A stretch of 6,911 nt of DNA from an uncultured Spartobacteria bacterium (lineage in GTDB: Bacteria > Verrucomicrobiota > Verrucomicrobiia > Chthoniobacterales > Terrimicrobiaceae). The stretch spans positions 1-6,911 of the forward strand of contig CAIWSO010000366.1 of the NCBI GenBank assembly GCA_903915315.1, read 5' to 3'. Below, piece by piece: positions 6,628 to 6,911 of this stretch. The notes under the pieces are model-generated. The model worked only from the letters and a program-made list of their open reading frames with translations. It ran no database searches and was not told the origin of the DNA. Position 1 is the first letter of the stretch. Each line of letters opens with the position of its first letter. A program made the position numbers and the translations under genes.

Positions 6628-6911
6628 TCGTTTACGAACATTCTATTCCCTTTGGGGTGATCCTCACATCGCTTCTCGTCGCCCTTGCGCTGGGGATTTT
6701 TTCGGCATGGAAGTCACTCCCGCGAAAAAAACCCACAGTGGTCTTGCTCGTATTGTATGTTTTTGTGCTGGCGGGAATGGGGTGGTGTATCCTTCAACCC
6801 GCGCTCAAGGACGTCCATATCCAGCTCGTGAAGCCTCGGTTTCTCGTCGCTCTCGACACCTCCAAGAGTATGTCGTTAAGCGCTTCTTCAGATATTCCCA
6901 CTCGATGGGCG
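6624..6911 (+). CDS. N-terminus of a second membrane-anchored VWA protein (partial, runs off right edge)
   Basis: This is an open frame of 96 codons from the ATG at 6624 (ATGA overlap with the BatA-like stop) to the window edge. Residues 11-30 (VILTSLLVALALGIF) and 38-58 (TVVLLVLYVFVLAGMG) are two membrane helices separated by the basic loop WKSLPRKKP. This suggests a short periplasmic N-terminus, a cytoplasmic loop, and a periplasmic domain after residue 60. That domain opens with RFLVALDTSKSMS, a VWA first strand and MIDAS motif D78-S80-S82. An AAGGAGG at 6604-6610 is the strongest Shine-Dalgarno-like string at any start in the window, but its 13-base spacing is long. In comparable loci this position holds a large VWA plus GATase-like membrane protein. 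The rest of the domain architecture lies outside the window. Confidence 0.88.
   Translation, partial: MIVYEHSIPFGVILTSLLVALALGIFSAWKSLPRKKPTVVLLVLYVFVLAGMGWCILQPALKDVHIQLVKPRFLVALDTSKSMSLSASSDIPTRWA

Noticed and set aside
6427..6742. A7 tracts in several genes (also near 2029 and 3386) as programmed frameshift sites
   Set aside because: All lie in uninterrupted frames, with no out-of-frame continuation or downstream structure evident; A/T-rich lysine codons explain them.
1..6911. CRISPR arrays, tRNA or rRNA genes, insertion sequences, attachment sites
   Set aside because: No spaced direct repeats, cloverleaf-like sequence, transposase motifs or terminal inverted repeats were seen; the window is nearly all protein-coding.

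Overview
The window looks like chromosomal DNA from a Gram-negative-type bacterium. The best guess is Verrucomicrobiota (Opitutae-like), with a Planctomycetota relative as the alternative. This rests on the gene set (a secreted DUF4159 protein, a soluble DUF58 protein, a long BatA-type membrane protein and a further VWA membrane protein in tandem), the many signal peptides, the moderate G+C content and the near absence of Shine-Dalgarno motifs. The taxonomic call is an inference; no rRNA or marker gene is present.

Layout. Positions 1-534 hold two minus-strand genes: a small proline-rich secreted protein with four consecutive cysteines (262-534), then the N-terminus of a second secreted protein (1-207) that runs off the left edge. 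Positions 535-692 are a short divergent intergenic region, the only plausible place for promoters. From 693 to the right edge there are six plus-strand genes packed with almost no spacing: a secreted protein with two DUF4159 units (693-2021), two unrecognised secreted proteins (2018-2683 and 2713-3510), a DUF58 protein (3511-4461), a BatA-like protein with an N-terminal membrane domain, a VWA domain and a GATase-like C-terminal part (4465-6627), and the start of a second membrane-anchored VWA protein (6624 to the edge).

How the genes work together. DUF58 proteins and BatA-type VWA proteins normally belong to MoxR AAA+ ATPase loci, which are thought to act as chaperone-like or envelope-maturation machines whose substrates are mostly unknown. 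Here the junctions overlap or are a few bases long, so the genes probably form one translationally coupled operon. Signal peptides and charge distribution suggest a cytoplasmic DUF58 subunit, two membrane proteins with VWA domains facing the periplasm, and three periplasmic partners. No MoxR ATPase is present in the window, although it usually lies just before DUF58; its place is taken by the DUF4159 gene and two unrecognised secreted proteins. These two proteins and the small Cys/Pro-rich gene are the least explained parts of the window. No RNA genes, mobile elements or CRISPR arrays were seen.
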